From Vreelandella titanicae BH1 (GTDB taxonomy: Bacteria; Pseudomonadota; Gammaproteobacteria; Pseudomonadales; Halomonadaceae), in the NCBI RefSeq assembly GCF_000336575.1, contig NZ_AOPO01000024.1, positions 1 to 52,654 on the forward strand: DNA of 52,654 bases, read 5' to 3'. Of the stretch, positions 26,337-35,634 are shown one piece after another (position 1 is the first letter of the stretch; each line of letters begins with the position of its first letter). A program made the translations under genes and the position numbers. Below the pieces are notes generated by a model. The model was not told where the DNA came from. It was given only the letters and a program-made list of their open reading frames with translations, and searched no databases.

Positions 26337-26837
26337 TTTAATAGGCTAGAAGTGTCCGTAGAACACAGGGCAGTCCAGTCTCGTCGCCGAGAGATGGGCT
26401 AAAGGGTATGGCTTTGGGGGGAGCAGGGGGCTTCTCTTGCCCCAGCGAGATGCTTCTTGTCTAACCACATCCTAAAATAGTATTGGATCCTTTTGGCTGC
26501 GCTTGGTATTGGTTAAATATATGCTCGCATCCCGACTAGAGAGGTGTGGCAGTCATGTACAAAAACAATTCACGAACTTGAGGAAAGTGCATGGAATTTC
26601 TAGGAGCGAAAAACGCGTTAAAACTGTGGGTAGGCAGTGTCTAGGTCAGAAAGATGACACCTAAAGACTGCTAGAAATTTGCCGAAATGCTGAAGCCGCG
26701 GCCAGTGAGCGTAGTTTGAGCATGCGAGAAAGGCTCGCTGGGAGTAATTCCACATAAAAGCTTGCTGATCTCTAGGTAGAGCTAAATCAGTCCTAAAAAT
26801 AAAACACTACTGGGCAATGCCGAGGAGAGAAAAAACC
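26337..26837. other. Intergenic region between IS66 and the TRAP genes
   Basis: No gene is supported in these 500 bases; the longest peptide starting with ATG (26591) has 17 codons. The stretch 26474-26494 contains GTATTGGATC followed by TTTT, a motif repeated upstream of other genes in the cluster. It probably holds the promoter and operator of the dctQM transcript. Confidence 0.6.
26480..26494 (+). promoter_or_regulatory. Shared GTATTGGATC motif upstream of dctQM
   Basis: The 10-mer GTATTGGATC followed by CTTTT occurs here. It recurs at 39543 (before the third dctP) and 51595 (before tesB), and a variant ATATTGGAAC is found at 32526 (before the first dctP). It is a candidate operator for a common regulator. 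No experimental support exists. Confidence 0.35.
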
Positions 26838-27449
26838 ATGTTCATGAAGGTTTATGAATTTATTAGCTATGCATTAGCTGCGGTCCTGCTTCTTATCCTG
26901 ACCTTTCTTACTCTGATTGATGTGGTCGGTCGGAATATTTTCAACAGTCCGTTGGCTGGTGCCACTGAATTGACCGAGTACGGTCTGGTCGGGCTGACTT
27001 TCCTTATTTACCCGGTGATTGCACTACGGCAACAGCACATCGTGATTGACATATTTGACTCTTTTGTCGGTAGGGTCGGTCGTATTATGCAGCAGCTATT
27101 GGCTGGCATCGTGGGGGCTGTCGTATTTTCTCTCCTTTCTTCGCGTTTGTGGTCGCAAGGCGATCGCCTAGTAGAATACGGCGATGTCACTCCTTATCTG
27201 CGATTACCCGTCGCCCCCGCTTACTACTTTATGGCCATTTTGGCAGGTTTCACGGCGATTGCCTTTATATTTGCCGCATTCGGAATTGGCAAGAAAATGC
27301 AGGATAAAAGCCACCCGCAGGAGATCGTCAAATCGAATAAGGAGGGATTCCGAGGAAGGACAATGACTAAGCCGGCAAGTTCAAGCCTTAATCCCTCAGA
27401 ACGACCCATCTCTGAGGCTCAAACGGGCGACGATAAGACGAAAACTTGA
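26838..27449 (+). CDS. dctQ: TRAP transporter small permease subunit (DctQ)
   Basis: The 203-residue protein has four transmembrane helices in the DctQ pattern. LTLIDVVGRNIFNSPLAGA follows helix 1, and ATELTEYGLVGLTFL leads into helix 2. The ATG at 26838 follows a GAGGAGAG site. The hydrophilic C-terminal tail of about 50 residues, rich in Ser, Lys and Thr, is longer than usual. With DctM it forms the sodium-coupled membrane part of a TRAP transporter that usually imports organic acids. dctM follows after 66 bases, but no dctP is adjacent. Confidence 0.93.
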   Translation: MFMKVYEFISYALAAVLLLILTFLTLIDVVGRNIFNSPLAGATELTEYGLVGLTFLIYPVIALRQQHIVIDIFDSFVGRVGRIMQQLLAGIVGAVVFSLLSSRLWSQGDRLVEYGDVTPYLRLPVAPAYYFMAILAGFTAIAFIFAAFGIGKKMQDKSHPQEIVKSNKEGFRGRTMTKPASSSLNPSERPISEAQTGDDKTKT

Positions 27450-27515
27450 CGGTGAAGATTGTTAAACAGTCTTTTTGCTTGAAACTTAATGTATGTTTTG
27501 CGAGGAATAAAATAA

Positions 27516-28808
27516 ATGTTTGCTGCAATAATAGGTTTTATCGTTGCCTTCCTCTTGATATTTGCGCGTGTCCCGGTAGCGATGGCTCTGGGTCTAGTCG
27601 GGTTTATGGGATATGTGTGGTTGCTTGACTGGTCTCCTGCGATAACCATGCTCACTCTCACTACCAGTAGCAACACTTTGAACTATAATCTGGCAGTGAT
27701 TCCGCTCTTTATCTTGATGGGGAACCTGATCGCAGGGGCTGGCGTTTCCATGGACCTATACCGAGCCGCTCAGGCGTTTATCGGTAGGCGTCGCGGGGGC
27801 TTGGCATTGGCAACCATCGTATCCTCAGGCGGATTCGCCGCAGTTTGCGGCTCGAGCGTGGCGACGGCGGTGACGATGGGGCGTATCGCCATACCATCAA
27901 TGAGGCAGTATGGCTATGCTGATAGCCTCAGTACTGCAACAGTTGCGGCTGGTGCAACCTTAGGCATTCTTATTCCTCCTAGTATCATCATGGTGATCTA
28001 TGGAATCGCAACGGAAACCAGTATCGGCCATCTGTTTGCTGCTGGTGTTATTCCTGGAATACTTGGCGTTATTGGTTACATGTTTGCTGTTAAATTGGCA
28101 GTGATCCTAAATCCTGCTGCCGCTCCGCCTAGCACCGCTTCATCATTCAGAGAAAAAATGACAGCACTGCGCAAGACTTGGCTGGTAGGGTTGCTGTTTG
28201 CGGTGGTTTTAGGCGGTATTTATGCTGGTATTTTTACGGCGACGGAAGCTGGCGGCATTGGTGCATCCGGTGCCCTGCTCGTCGCTATGTTTCGCAAGGT
28301 TGATATCAGAAACTATTATTTGATCTTTAAGGATACTGCCCAGACGACAGCAATGCTTTTTGCCATCCTAATTGGAGCGCATGCATTTAGCGAGTTTATC
28401 AATCTCACTGGCGCCGACCGTATGGTTCTTGAGATGGTAACCGCATCCGGCCTTGCTCCATGGATGACGATCGGAATTATTCTCTTGATCTACATCTTCC
28501 TTGGTTGCCTATTAGATAGCTTAGCAATGATGTTGTTGACGTTGCCAATGTTCTTTCCGGTTGTCATGGGTCTTGGTTATGATCCAGTCTGGTTTGGGAT
28601 CGTAATAGTAATGGTAATTGAACTCGCCCTTATCACACCCCCTATGGGAATGAATCTGTTCATAGTCCGAGCTGTCGCGCCCGAGGTTCCTCTAATCACA
28701 ATTATCAAGGGTATCACGCCTTTTGTTTTACTGGATCTTGCTCGTGTGCTGCTAATCGTCGCTTTTCCGGTCATTGCTCTCTGGCTGCCGAATTATTTGT
28801 TTAACTGA
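27516..28808 (+). CDS. dctM: TRAP transporter large permease subunit (DctM)
   Basis: The 430-residue product is a 12-13-helix DctM protein. Hallmarks include VIPLFILMGNLIAGAG, FAAVCGSSVATAVTMG, ATLGILIPPSIIMVIYGI and LGCLLDSLAMMLLTLP. It carries substrate and sodium across the inner membrane with DctQ. A GAGG site lies at good spacing before the ATG. The sequence looks complete. It is the only DctM in the window, although three binding proteins of the matching type occur downstream. Confidence 0.95.
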   Translation: MFAAIIGFIVAFLLIFARVPVAMALGLVGFMGYVWLLDWSPAITMLTLTTSSNTLNYNLAVIPLFILMGNLIAGAGVSMDLYRAAQAFIGRRRGGLALATIVSSGGFAAVCGSSVATAVTMGRIAIPSMRQYGYADSLSTATVAAGATLGILIPPSIIMVIYGIATETSIGHLFAAGVIPGILGVIGYMFAVKLAVILNPAAAPPSTASSFREKMTALRKTWLVGLLFAVVLGGIYAGIFTATEAGGIGASGALLVAMFRKVDIRNYYLIFKDTAQTTAMLFAILIGAHAFSEFINLTGADRMVLEMVTASGLAPWMTIGIILLIYIFLGCLLDSLAMMLLTLPMFFPVVMGLGYDPVWFGIVIVMVIELALITPPMGMNLFIVRAVAPEVPLITIIKGITPFVLLDLARVLLIVAFPVIALWLPNYLFN

Positions 28809-28817
28809 AGGTAGTAA

Positions 28818-28850
28818 GGCTTTTCACGGCACTAACCGCCGTGGAAAGCC
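28818..28850 (+). terminator. Long stem-loop after dctM
   Basis: A 13-base stem (GGCTTTTCACGGC with GCCGTGGAAAGCC, one mismatch) around a 7-base loop lies 9 bases past the dctM stop codon. The T-run is missing, so it may stabilise the mRNA end more than it terminates transcription. Confidence 0.55.
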
Positions 28851-29631
28851 CTAAGTAGTATCATAATAGCTGTGTGTATATAGATACAGATTCTAGTGAA
28901 ACATTGCTCAATAGATGATTAACTTATCCAGCGAGGTTAGCGGTGATTTTCAACCCGGTTGTCCAAATGGCTGCGCTTAAGCAGCCTGTTTATTACGCTC
29001 AACTTCCTGCAGCTTGCCAGCGGTTAGCGGGTTAGTTTATTTAGTGTGGTTAATAAATAAGTTATTCTTTATTTCTCCAAAAATAGAAACGTAGATTGTG
29101 GTATAGATCATTTTCTATATATAAATAATTTCTAATTTTATGTGTTGCCATACCCTAGACAATCCGACGTAGCCTTATACATTGTATGAGCCATGCAAGT
29201 ATGGTGGGCGCTCTTCAATGCGTACAGTTCTTGTATGCTGTATTCTAATACGAACTCAAGCTATAGCAGAGGTTGATGATTTTTTGTTTATTTTTTATTT
29301 GGCTTGAAGTGGAAAATTATTTACAGAGTTGCTATATGAGTTTCCTATCGATTAAGCGTAAAAAAGTATTAGTCATATTGCTGTTTTTTTAAGACATTAC
29401 TATTAAGGGAGTGCTCGAGCGTTAAACTATTCATCATTAATATGTTGGCTTAGCTGCTTGAGTGCGTTCAGCGTTTATTTCGGATTATTTTGTCCGTATA
29501 AGCCGGGTTTAACTATTAGTTAAACAATGTCGAATCAACAGCATCGGCACGATGGGTTGACCGTGGCATGAAGAAATGGACTTCTTGGGGATTTTCATAA
29601 CAATCAGAACGATGAAGAAGGGCTAAAAAAG
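28851..29631. other. AT-rich intergenic region before the porin gene
   Basis: These 780 bases are markedly AT-rich and hold no supported gene. A short minus-strand peptide near 28977-29033 (NPLTAGKLQEVERNK) looks like the relic of a C-terminus but is too short to name. The last 100 bases contain the porin leader with a GAAGAAGGGC ribosome-site region. A long 5' leader or silencer-bound DNA is possible. Confidence 0.5.
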
Positions 29632-30777
29632 ATGAATAAGATAAGACTTGCGAGAGTACTTACAGCATGTGCATTGGTGACGTCAGGATCGGCATCGGCG
29701 GTTGAACTTGGTACTGTTGGTGACACTAAGTTTTCGGTCTATGGCTATGCCAAGTTGGACTTTACTTACGATCTGGATGGCGTCCGGGCCGGAGCCGGTG
29801 GGCTCGGCAAGAGCGTTACGTTCAATAATGTGGCGGTCGGCGATCAGGCTGATACCAGCAGGCATTTCGATGCGCACGCTTATCAGAGCCGTATTGGTTT
29901 CAAAACGGTCACTCCTACTGAAAAGGGGGATCTGACCACCGTTATTGAGGGTGATTTCTTTGTCGATGGCGATCTTAGACTACGTCACGCCTACGGTAGT
30001 TGGAATAATATTACTGCTGGTCAAACTTGGTCGAATTTCGTTTCCTTCTTGGGGACTACCGAGACGCTTGATTTTACCGGTCAGTCAGGTCGCGGCGGCG
30101 TCAATCGTGCCGCCCAGATCCGTTACTCAATGGGTGATTTCCACGTCGCGCTCGAGGATCCGGATAGTGCTCAGTCCGGAATGGATTATGTTGAAAGAGA
30201 CTTTGTTAATGAGCCTGACCGTAAGGACAGCATGCCTGACCTCACTCTGCGTTACGAGAGTGCGGCTGGCCCCGTGAAATTCGCAGTTGCCGGTATGGCT
30301 CGCGAGATTGCTATCGACGATGGCGAGAATGACGATTCAGCATTCGGTTGGGGTCTAACGTCTGCAGCTAGTATGGAGATTGTCCCAGGTACAGTTATTC
30401 GGGCGCATGTGGCTGGCGGGGACGGCATTGGTAATTATCTTCACAATACACCTACAGCGGCCGGCTATCGCGTCGATAATGAGCTGGATACGATTACCGC
30501 TTGGGGCGGAAAGGTGGGTATAACCCAGGACGTTGGCATAGGGCGCATAAATCTAGCTTACTCTTATGTTGAGGCAGACTGGGATGACGCGGTGAATGCC
30601 GACGCTGTAACTGGCGATACCGACGAGGCTCGTTCGTTTGCTACGGTCAACTACCTTTGGTCACCAATCGACCGAGTGACGTACGGTATCGAGGCGTCAT
30701 GGCTGGAACGAGAAACCATCGAGGGCGACAGCGGGGATGCCACACGTCTGATGGCGAGCGTGATCTACGATTTCTGA
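29632..30777 (+). CDS. Outer-membrane porin, DcaP-like
   Basis: The 381-residue product has a signal peptide (MNKIRLARVLTACALVTSGS, cut after ASA at about 23). A beta-barrel pattern of alternating residues follows: FSVYGYAKLDFTYDLDG at the start, AYQSRIGFKT, RLRHAYGSWNNITAGQTWSN, and a C-terminus ending in Phe (SVIYDF), typical of BamA-recognised porins. The acidic loops and the YGYAKLD start resemble DcaP-type trimeric porins that admit dicarboxylic or aromatic acids. It lies between the TRAP permease and its binding proteins, so it is probably the outer-membrane entry for the same substrate. Confidence 0.88.
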   Translation: MNKIRLARVLTACALVTSGSASAVELGTVGDTKFSVYGYAKLDFTYDLDGVRAGAGGLGKSVTFNNVAVGDQADTSRHFDAHAYQSRIGFKTVTPTEKGDLTTVIEGDFFVDGDLRLRHAYGSWNNITAGQTWSNFVSFLGTTETLDFTGQSGRGGVNRAAQIRYSMGDFHVALEDPDSAQSGMDYVERDFVNEPDRKDSMPDLTLRYESAAGPVKFAVAGMAREIAIDDGENDDSAFGWGLTSAASMEIVPGTVIRAHVAGGDGIGNYLHNTPTAAGYRVDNELDTITAWGGKVGITQDVGIGRINLAYSYVEADWDDAVNADAVTGDTDEARSFATVNYLWSPIDRVTYGIEASWLERETIEGDSGDATRLMASVIYDF

Positions 30778-30838
30778 TGCTTCCTTAAGGATGAGAGCGC
30801 CGTCATCCACTAGTCCTTGTAATTACTGTTTCGGTATT

Positions 30839-30863
30839 GCCGTCCTTTCGGGACGGCCTTTTT
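30839..30863 (+). terminator. Rho-independent terminator after the porin gene
   Basis: GCCGTCC and GGACGGC form a perfect stem around TTTCG, followed by CTTTTT, 60 bases past the porin stop. Confidence 0.92.
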
Positions 30864-30955
30864 GATAGCTGCGACGTCGTATCAGGCGGAGAGTCGGCTG
30901 TCGATAATATGGCAGGGTAGTGCCTTCCCCTGTCTCCATTAGGAGATAGACCCAC

Positions 30956-31819
30956 ATGGTGAATCGATACGATAACGACTCAGGCGTTTCACGCGCTGCT
31001 GCTGACAAGCTAGCCAGCGCCAGGCTTCCCAGTGGCTACTCGATGGCCACGTCGACAGTGATGTCACAGGCTATCACTACCGACGCAGAGGGGTTGATAG
31101 TCGGAGAGGTTAGGATCCCGGTCAGTGACGGCAGTTTACCGGTCTATCGCGCTAGGCCGGCAGGTACTGGGACATTTCCGGTGGTGCTAGTGGTCCAGGA
31201 AATCTTTGGTGTCCACGAGCATATCCAGGACGTCTGCCGGCGTTTCGCCAAGCTCGGGTACTTGGCAATTGCGCCCGAGCTCTATGCACGCCAGGGCGAT
31301 GTCTCGGGGATGGATGATCCCAAGCGAATTCTGACAGAAGTGGTGGCGAAGGTGCCGACGGCGCAGGTCTTGGCGGACCTAGATGCGGCAGTTGAGTGGA
31401 GTCGGACTCGGGAAGCTGGGGATGTGCAACGTCTTTGCATCACAGGGTTCTGCTGGGGTGGCCGTATCGTATGGCTCTACGCGGCTCATAATCCACAACT
31501 CAAGGCTGGGGTGGCCTGGTATGGCCGGTTGGAGGGGGCGCGGAATGAGCTGCAACCTCGACAGCCCTGTGATGTGGCAAAGGAGCTCATGGCGCCCGTG
31601 TTGGGGCTCTACGGTGGCCAGGATAGCGGGATCCCCTTAGAGACTGTGGACCGTATGCGTGTGGCGTTGCAGGATGCGCCCACCACAACCGACATCGAGG
31701 TGTATCCCGAGGTGCCGCATGGCTTCTTCGCCGATTACCGGCCTAGCTATCGGGTGGAGGCAGCAGAGGATGGCTGGGCGAGGATGCTAGCTTGGTTCGC
31801 AAGATGGGGCGTCGCATAA
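30956..31819 (+). CDS. Dienelactone hydrolase family protein
   Basis: The 287-residue alpha/beta hydrolase has the dienelactone hydrolase triad: Cys in ITGFCWGGRIVW (about 166), Asp in YGGQDSGIP (about 222) and His in VPHGFFADYRPSY (about 255). VVQEIFGVHEHIQDVCRRFAK is the family signature. A Cys and not Ser nucleophile fits true dienelactone hydrolases, which open lactone rings in aromatic breakdown. The approximately 45-residue N-terminal extension is longer than classical enzymes and no Tat or Sec motif is clear. AGGAG precedes the ATG. It is followed directly by a terminator. Confidence 0.9.
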   Translation: MVNRYDNDSGVSRAAADKLASARLPSGYSMATSTVMSQAITTDAEGLIVGEVRIPVSDGSLPVYRARPAGTGTFPVVLVVQEIFGVHEHIQDVCRRFAKLGYLAIAPELYARQGDVSGMDDPKRILTEVVAKVPTAQVLADLDAAVEWSRTREAGDVQRLCITGFCWGGRIVWLYAAHNPQLKAGVAWYGRLEGARNELQPRQPCDVAKELMAPVLGLYGGQDSGIPLETVDRMRVALQDAPTTTDIEVYPEVPHGFFADYRPSYRVEAAEDGWARMLAWFARWGVA

Positions 31820-31854
31820 CCCCTAGCTTCGACTCAGAGCTCCGTAGGGGTTTT
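31818..31854 (+). terminator. Terminator overlapping the dienelactone hydrolase stop codon
   Basis: AACCCCTA (31818) pairs with TAGGGGTT (ending 31852), followed by TT, with a 19-base loop that may pair further. Confidence 0.6.
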
Positions 31855-32632
31855 CTGACGTGTTTTGCTATCTCGCAGCATGCTTTAGCAATCGTGGTGG
31901 TAAGTTATAGCCGAGACAAAAACATTCATAAATAGTTAGCTGGTTTTATGCTGCATGGGCCACCAATGCGAAATCATAGGCTACCTCATGACTTGTGGTG
32001 CTCAGACGATGCATGCCGTTTTGACGCTGTGCAAAAGCTTAACCGGTATGCGCGTCGCAGAACACAGAAGCGTTCTTCGGGCTCCTGAAAATGGGAGCCA
32101 TATTGAGTATACAACCCAACACAGCTGAGAGACTTGCCAACTGTATTACGCTCTGCTGCATCGTTTCCTTACGAATACTTTTGCTGACCATGCTTCGTCG
32201 TTAGTTCCTGTCCACCGTTTGTACTGATCCTGAAAGAGTCCTTCTCGACCGATTGATGCCGTCAAGCAAATAGACCACGCCACGCGATATTGCCTTTTAC
32301 TACAGACCGCTGTTACTCGTCTAAGTGGCTGCTTGGATTGCTCAAGCGGTGTCCCTCCAGGAGCAATCGTCCTCTGGCGAGGCTCTCCCGTTAGCTGATC
32401 TCGTCGAAGGGTTCCAAACTACGAATCTAAGCGCATCAAAACTTGTGGGAAATTAAAAGCTGAGAGAGCGATTAACCTAGAAAATCCCTGGAATATGGGA
32501 AAGGTATAAAAACAGTCAAAATTAATATTGGAACCTTATCAAGGAGCATGGTGTTGTGAACGAACCATCTAGGTACTTAACGGCGCCGGGTGTTTAAAAC
32601 AACATACAATGATATTAGATCAGGAGAGGCTC
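31855..32632. other. Intergenic region before the first dctP
   Basis: About 780 bases without a supported gene. A minus-strand stretch without stops (about 32158-32395) gives a peptide of about 80 residues with no recognisable motif, no start and no ribosome site; it may be decayed coding DNA. Near the right end, ATATTGGAACCTT (32526) resembles the motif found before dctQM. Confidence 0.5.
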
Positions 32633-33691
32633 ATGTTTAAATCACAAATGATTTCACATCGGACGAGGGTACTGCTGGCCATCGGTGGTGGCCTGACCGT
32701 CATGAGTATGAGCAGTAGTGCTGCTGCCGAGACTGTTCTGAGCTACTCCCCCTGGCTACCTTCCGGCTATGTTGTGAACGAGGCCGTTATGCCATGGATG
32801 GAGCGGGTCGAGGAGGTTACCGAGGGGCGGGTGAAAATCGTGCCACGTGCGGCGGGGGTCGGCGCGCCGAAGGAGCAGTTCGATGTCATCCGTGATGGCT
32901 TGGCCGATGTAAGCTTGGTGGTGCCGGGATATACTCAAGGCCGGTTCCCATTGTTGGAAATGGGGGAGTTGCCGCTGCTTTCCTCGGATGCTGCGGTACT
33001 GTCACCGACCTTCTACCAGTTCTATGCGGAACATTTCGAGCCCTTAGATCCGTTCCGTGGCGCACATGTACTGTCTGTATTTACTGTTGCACCGGCCCAG
33101 ATCACTACCCGAGATGGTGTCATTAAAGATCAAAGTGACCTGGAGGGAGTGAAGCTGTACATCTCCAATGCGCCGGTGAGCAGTGGCATGGAGTCGCTTG
33201 GAGCCGCGCCAGTGGTGGCTTCGATCGCCGAGACCTATTCGATGGCCTCATCTGGCGTCATCGACGGAGCGATCATGCCCTACGAACCCACGCTGACATG
33301 GAATCTTTACAGCGAATTCGATTATATCACTGAGGTGCCAGGTGCCATGGGGCAAGCGACCATGACTCTGCTTGTTAACGAGGCCAAGTGGAGCAGCATC
33401 AGCGAGCAGGATCGCCAGGCAATCATGGAAATCTCAGGAGAAGCCCTTGCCGCAGAAGTGGGCAAGGCGGTTGCAAGAGGAGAAAGCGAGTCCGCCGCAA
33501 AACTGCGGGAACAGGGCGTGACCATCGAGGAGATGCCTGCTGATATGTACGAGCAGATGGTCGAAACGTTCAAACCAATCGATCAAGCCTGGGCTGATAA
33601 GGCCAAGGAGGCGGGTTTGGAGAACCCCAAGCAGGTGTTAGCTGACTTCCGTGCTGAACTGGGTACTCCCGATACCGCTGAAGCCGAATGA
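32633..33691 (+). CDS. dctP: TRAP transporter substrate-binding protein (DctP), copy 1
   Basis: The 352-residue periplasmic protein has a signal peptide ending near residue 32 (SSSAAAE). Its mature start, ETVLSYSPWLPSGYVVNE, is shared with two more copies downstream. QFDVIRDGLADVSLVVPGYT and GRFPLLEMGELPLL are typical DctP stretches. It should bind the substrate and deliver it to DctQM, encoded 4 kb upstream. The ATG at 32633 has a CAGGAGAGG site; eight upstream codons are not needed. The SDR gene follows after 97 bases. Confidence 0.92.
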   Translation: MFKSQMISHRTRVLLAIGGGLTVMSMSSSAAAETVLSYSPWLPSGYVVNEAVMPWMERVEEVTEGRVKIVPRAAGVGAPKEQFDVIRDGLADVSLVVPGYTQGRFPLLEMGELPLLSSDAAVLSPTFYQFYAEHFEPLDPFRGAHVLSVFTVAPAQITTRDGVIKDQSDLEGVKLYISNAPVSSGMESLGAAPVVASIAETYSMASSGVIDGAIMPYEPTLTWNLYSEFDYITEVPGAMGQATMTLLVNEAKWSSISEQDRQAIMEISGEALAAEVGKAVARGESESAAKLREQGVTIEEMPADMYEQMVETFKPIDQAWADKAKEAGLENPKQVLADFRAELGTPDTAEAE

Positions 33692-33788
33692 AGCGAGTGC
33701 TTTGCTATCGATCTGGCGTGAAGCATGTAGACGGCTATCTTCTCTTACGCTGGCTCGGACGGCCCAATGATGCAAAAGGGGGAGAGTT

Positions 33789-34586
33789 ATGACAGAGCTG
33801 ACCGACAAGATCGTGATCGTGACAGGAGCAGCGCAGGGCATGGGGCGCGCTATAGCGATCGAGGCAGCGCGGCGGGGGGCGTCCTGGGTAACCCTCGCCG
33901 ACATCCAGGACGGTGAGAATGTCGCGCAAACGGTACGTGAGTTGGGCGCCCAGGCGATGTACATAAAAACTGATCTACGCCGTACGGAGGATATCCGCAC
34001 GATGATAGAGGAAACCGCGCGCCAAGCAGGCGGTATTGATGTGCTGGTCAACAACGCGGGCGTTACCGAAACCACGCTGACCGGTAGTCCGCAGTCCATT
34101 GAGGCGCTTTCAGAAGATACTTGGGATGCACTCATGGACATCAATCTAAAGGCAGTGTGGCTGGCTGCGAAGTTCGCTGCACCGCATCTACGATGTTCGA
34201 ATAAGGGGCCTGTGATCATCAATGGTGCTTCGGTGGCCAGCAGCGTGGCCTACCCGGGTCGGCCGGCTTATAGCGCGAGCAAGGGGGGCGTCAAGCTGCT
34301 GACAAAGGCTATTGCGGTCGATCTCGCCGAGGCTGGCATCCGCTGCATTGGTTACGCACCAGGCGGTATCGCAACGCCGATGTTTGAGTCGAGCTTATCC
34401 AGCTTTGAGGATCGTCGTGAGGCTGAAGCCCGGATGTCGGGAACACACTTGATCCCGCGACTCGGCACGCCCGAGGAAGTCGCCAACTTTGTCTGTTTCC
34501 TCGCCTCCGATGAAGCCTCTTTCCTGACCGGTGCGGTGTTCCCCATCGATGGCGGAACGCTTGCGTGGCGTGGCCTTCGGCAGTGA
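33789..34586 (+). CDS. Short-chain dehydrogenase/reductase (SDR), copy 1
   Basis: The 265-residue classical SDR shows TGAAQGMGRAIA (cofactor motif), LVNNAGVTE, the catalytic Ser in NGASVASSVAY, and YSASKGGVKLL (Y-x-x-x-K). LADIQDGEN, with an Asp after the second beta strand, suggests NAD+ preference. It should interconvert a hydroxyl and a ketone of a pathway intermediate. GGGGGAGAG lies before the ATG. It is probably co-transcribed with dctP copy 1 and the hydrolase that follows after 53 bases. Confidence 0.93.
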   Translation: MTELTDKIVIVTGAAQGMGRAIAIEAARRGASWVTLADIQDGENVAQTVRELGAQAMYIKTDLRRTEDIRTMIEETARQAGGIDVLVNNAGVTETTLTGSPQSIEALSEDTWDALMDINLKAVWLAAKFAAPHLRCSNKGPVIINGASVASSVAYPGRPAYSASKGGVKLLTKAIAVDLAEAGIRCIGYAPGGIATPMFESSLSSFEDRREAEARMSGTHLIPRLGTPEEVANFVCFLASDEASFLTGAVFPIDGGTLAWRGLRQ

Positions 34587-34639
34587 CGTGAAAGTGTCAT
34601 CGGGGCATGACGCCTCGACTTGAACAAGGAGACTAGAAC

Positions 34640-35533
34640 ATGCAGAACCGCCATAGTGTTTCCTTTGCGTTGCCGTCAGGAATAGTTCTGAAGGGAGATC
34701 GGTTTGGCTCGGACGGAGGGCATGCAGTATTGCTGGCCCACGGCGGAGGGCAGACCCGCCATGCTTGGCGCTCCTGCGGGGCCAAGCTCGGTCGGGCCGG
34801 GTATCACGCAGTGGCCATCGATCTACGTGGTCACGGCAAGAGCGATTGGTCACCTGATGGTGATTATCGGGTCGATCGTTTTGCGGAAGATCTGCTGGCG
34901 GTGGCCGACACCTTCGATCGGCCTCCGGTGCTTGTCGGCGCCTCGTTGGGCGGTAGTTCAGGCTTGCTTGCGCAGGGGGAGTATGCGCTGCAGGACCGGC
35001 GCGGCTTTGCGGGGTTGGTGCTCGTCGACATCGCACCGCGAATCCGCCAAGAAGGTGCCGATAAGGTACTGGGGTTCATGGCGGAGAACGTTGACACTGG
35101 ATTTGCCTCATTGCAGGACGCTGCTGATGCCGTGGCGCGCTATTTACCCCATCGGCCACGCCCGAAAAACCTCGATGGGCTCGCCAAGAACCTGCGGCAG
35201 AAAGCCGACGGGCGCTATTACTGGCACTGGGATCCCCGTTTCGTTGCCAGCAGTCAGCGCTCTCAAGGTGATGGGCGGACCCAGCGCATGGAGGCCGCGG
35301 CACAGTCCTTGACCGTGCCGGCATTGCTGATACGCGGCACTAATAGCGAATTGGTCGACGCTGCTGCGGTTCAAAGATTTGCTGAGTTGGTCCCGCACGC
35401 AGAAATCGTCGATATCGCTGGAGCGGGTCACATGGTGGCAGGGGATCGCAATGATCGATTCAACTCCACAATCCTTGAATTTCTCCAGAGCTGGTCTTCC
35501 GGGCAAGGGGCTGGTGCCAGTGGTAGCGGATAG
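34640..35533 (+). CDS. Alpha/beta hydrolase
   Basis: This 297-residue alpha/beta hydrolase has an oxyanion-loop motif LLAHGGGQTRHAW, the nucleophile elbow VGASLGGSSGLL (Ser about 102), the acid region LIRGTNSELVD, and the catalytic His in GAGHMVAGDRND. The sequence AIDLRGHGKSDW is typical of the epoxide hydrolase/haloperoxidase/meta-cleavage hydrolase group. It may open a lactone, ester or C-C bond in the pathway. There is no signal peptide. The Gly/Ser-rich C-terminal tail (GQGAGASGSG) is odd and probably disordered. Confidence 0.9.
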   Translation: MQNRHSVSFALPSGIVLKGDRFGSDGGHAVLLAHGGGQTRHAWRSCGAKLGRAGYHAVAIDLRGHGKSDWSPDGDYRVDRFAEDLLAVADTFDRPPVLVGASLGGSSGLLAQGEYALQDRRGFAGLVLVDIAPRIRQEGADKVLGFMAENVDTGFASLQDAADAVARYLPHRPRPKNLDGLAKNLRQKADGRYYWHWDPRFVASSQRSQGDGRTQRMEAAAQSLTVPALLIRGTNSELVDAAAVQRFAELVPHAEIVDIAGAGHMVAGDRNDRFNSTILEFLQSWSSGQGAGASGSG

Positions 35534-35634
35534 TGTGGATTCCATATACTTGTGGAACGTGACGTTAACTGAGTGCCATCGCGTTGCAAGCCTGCCCACA
35601 CAAGCCCTTACAACACAACAAAAGGAATTTTTTC

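Noticed and set aside
28977..29033. Short minus-strand peptide NPLTAGKLQEVERNK
   Set aside because: Too short, without start codon or ribosome site; perhaps a C-terminal relic but not assignable.
32158..32395. Minus-strand open stretch of about 80 codons
   Set aside because: No start, no ribosome site and no recognisable motif; could be decayed coding DNA.
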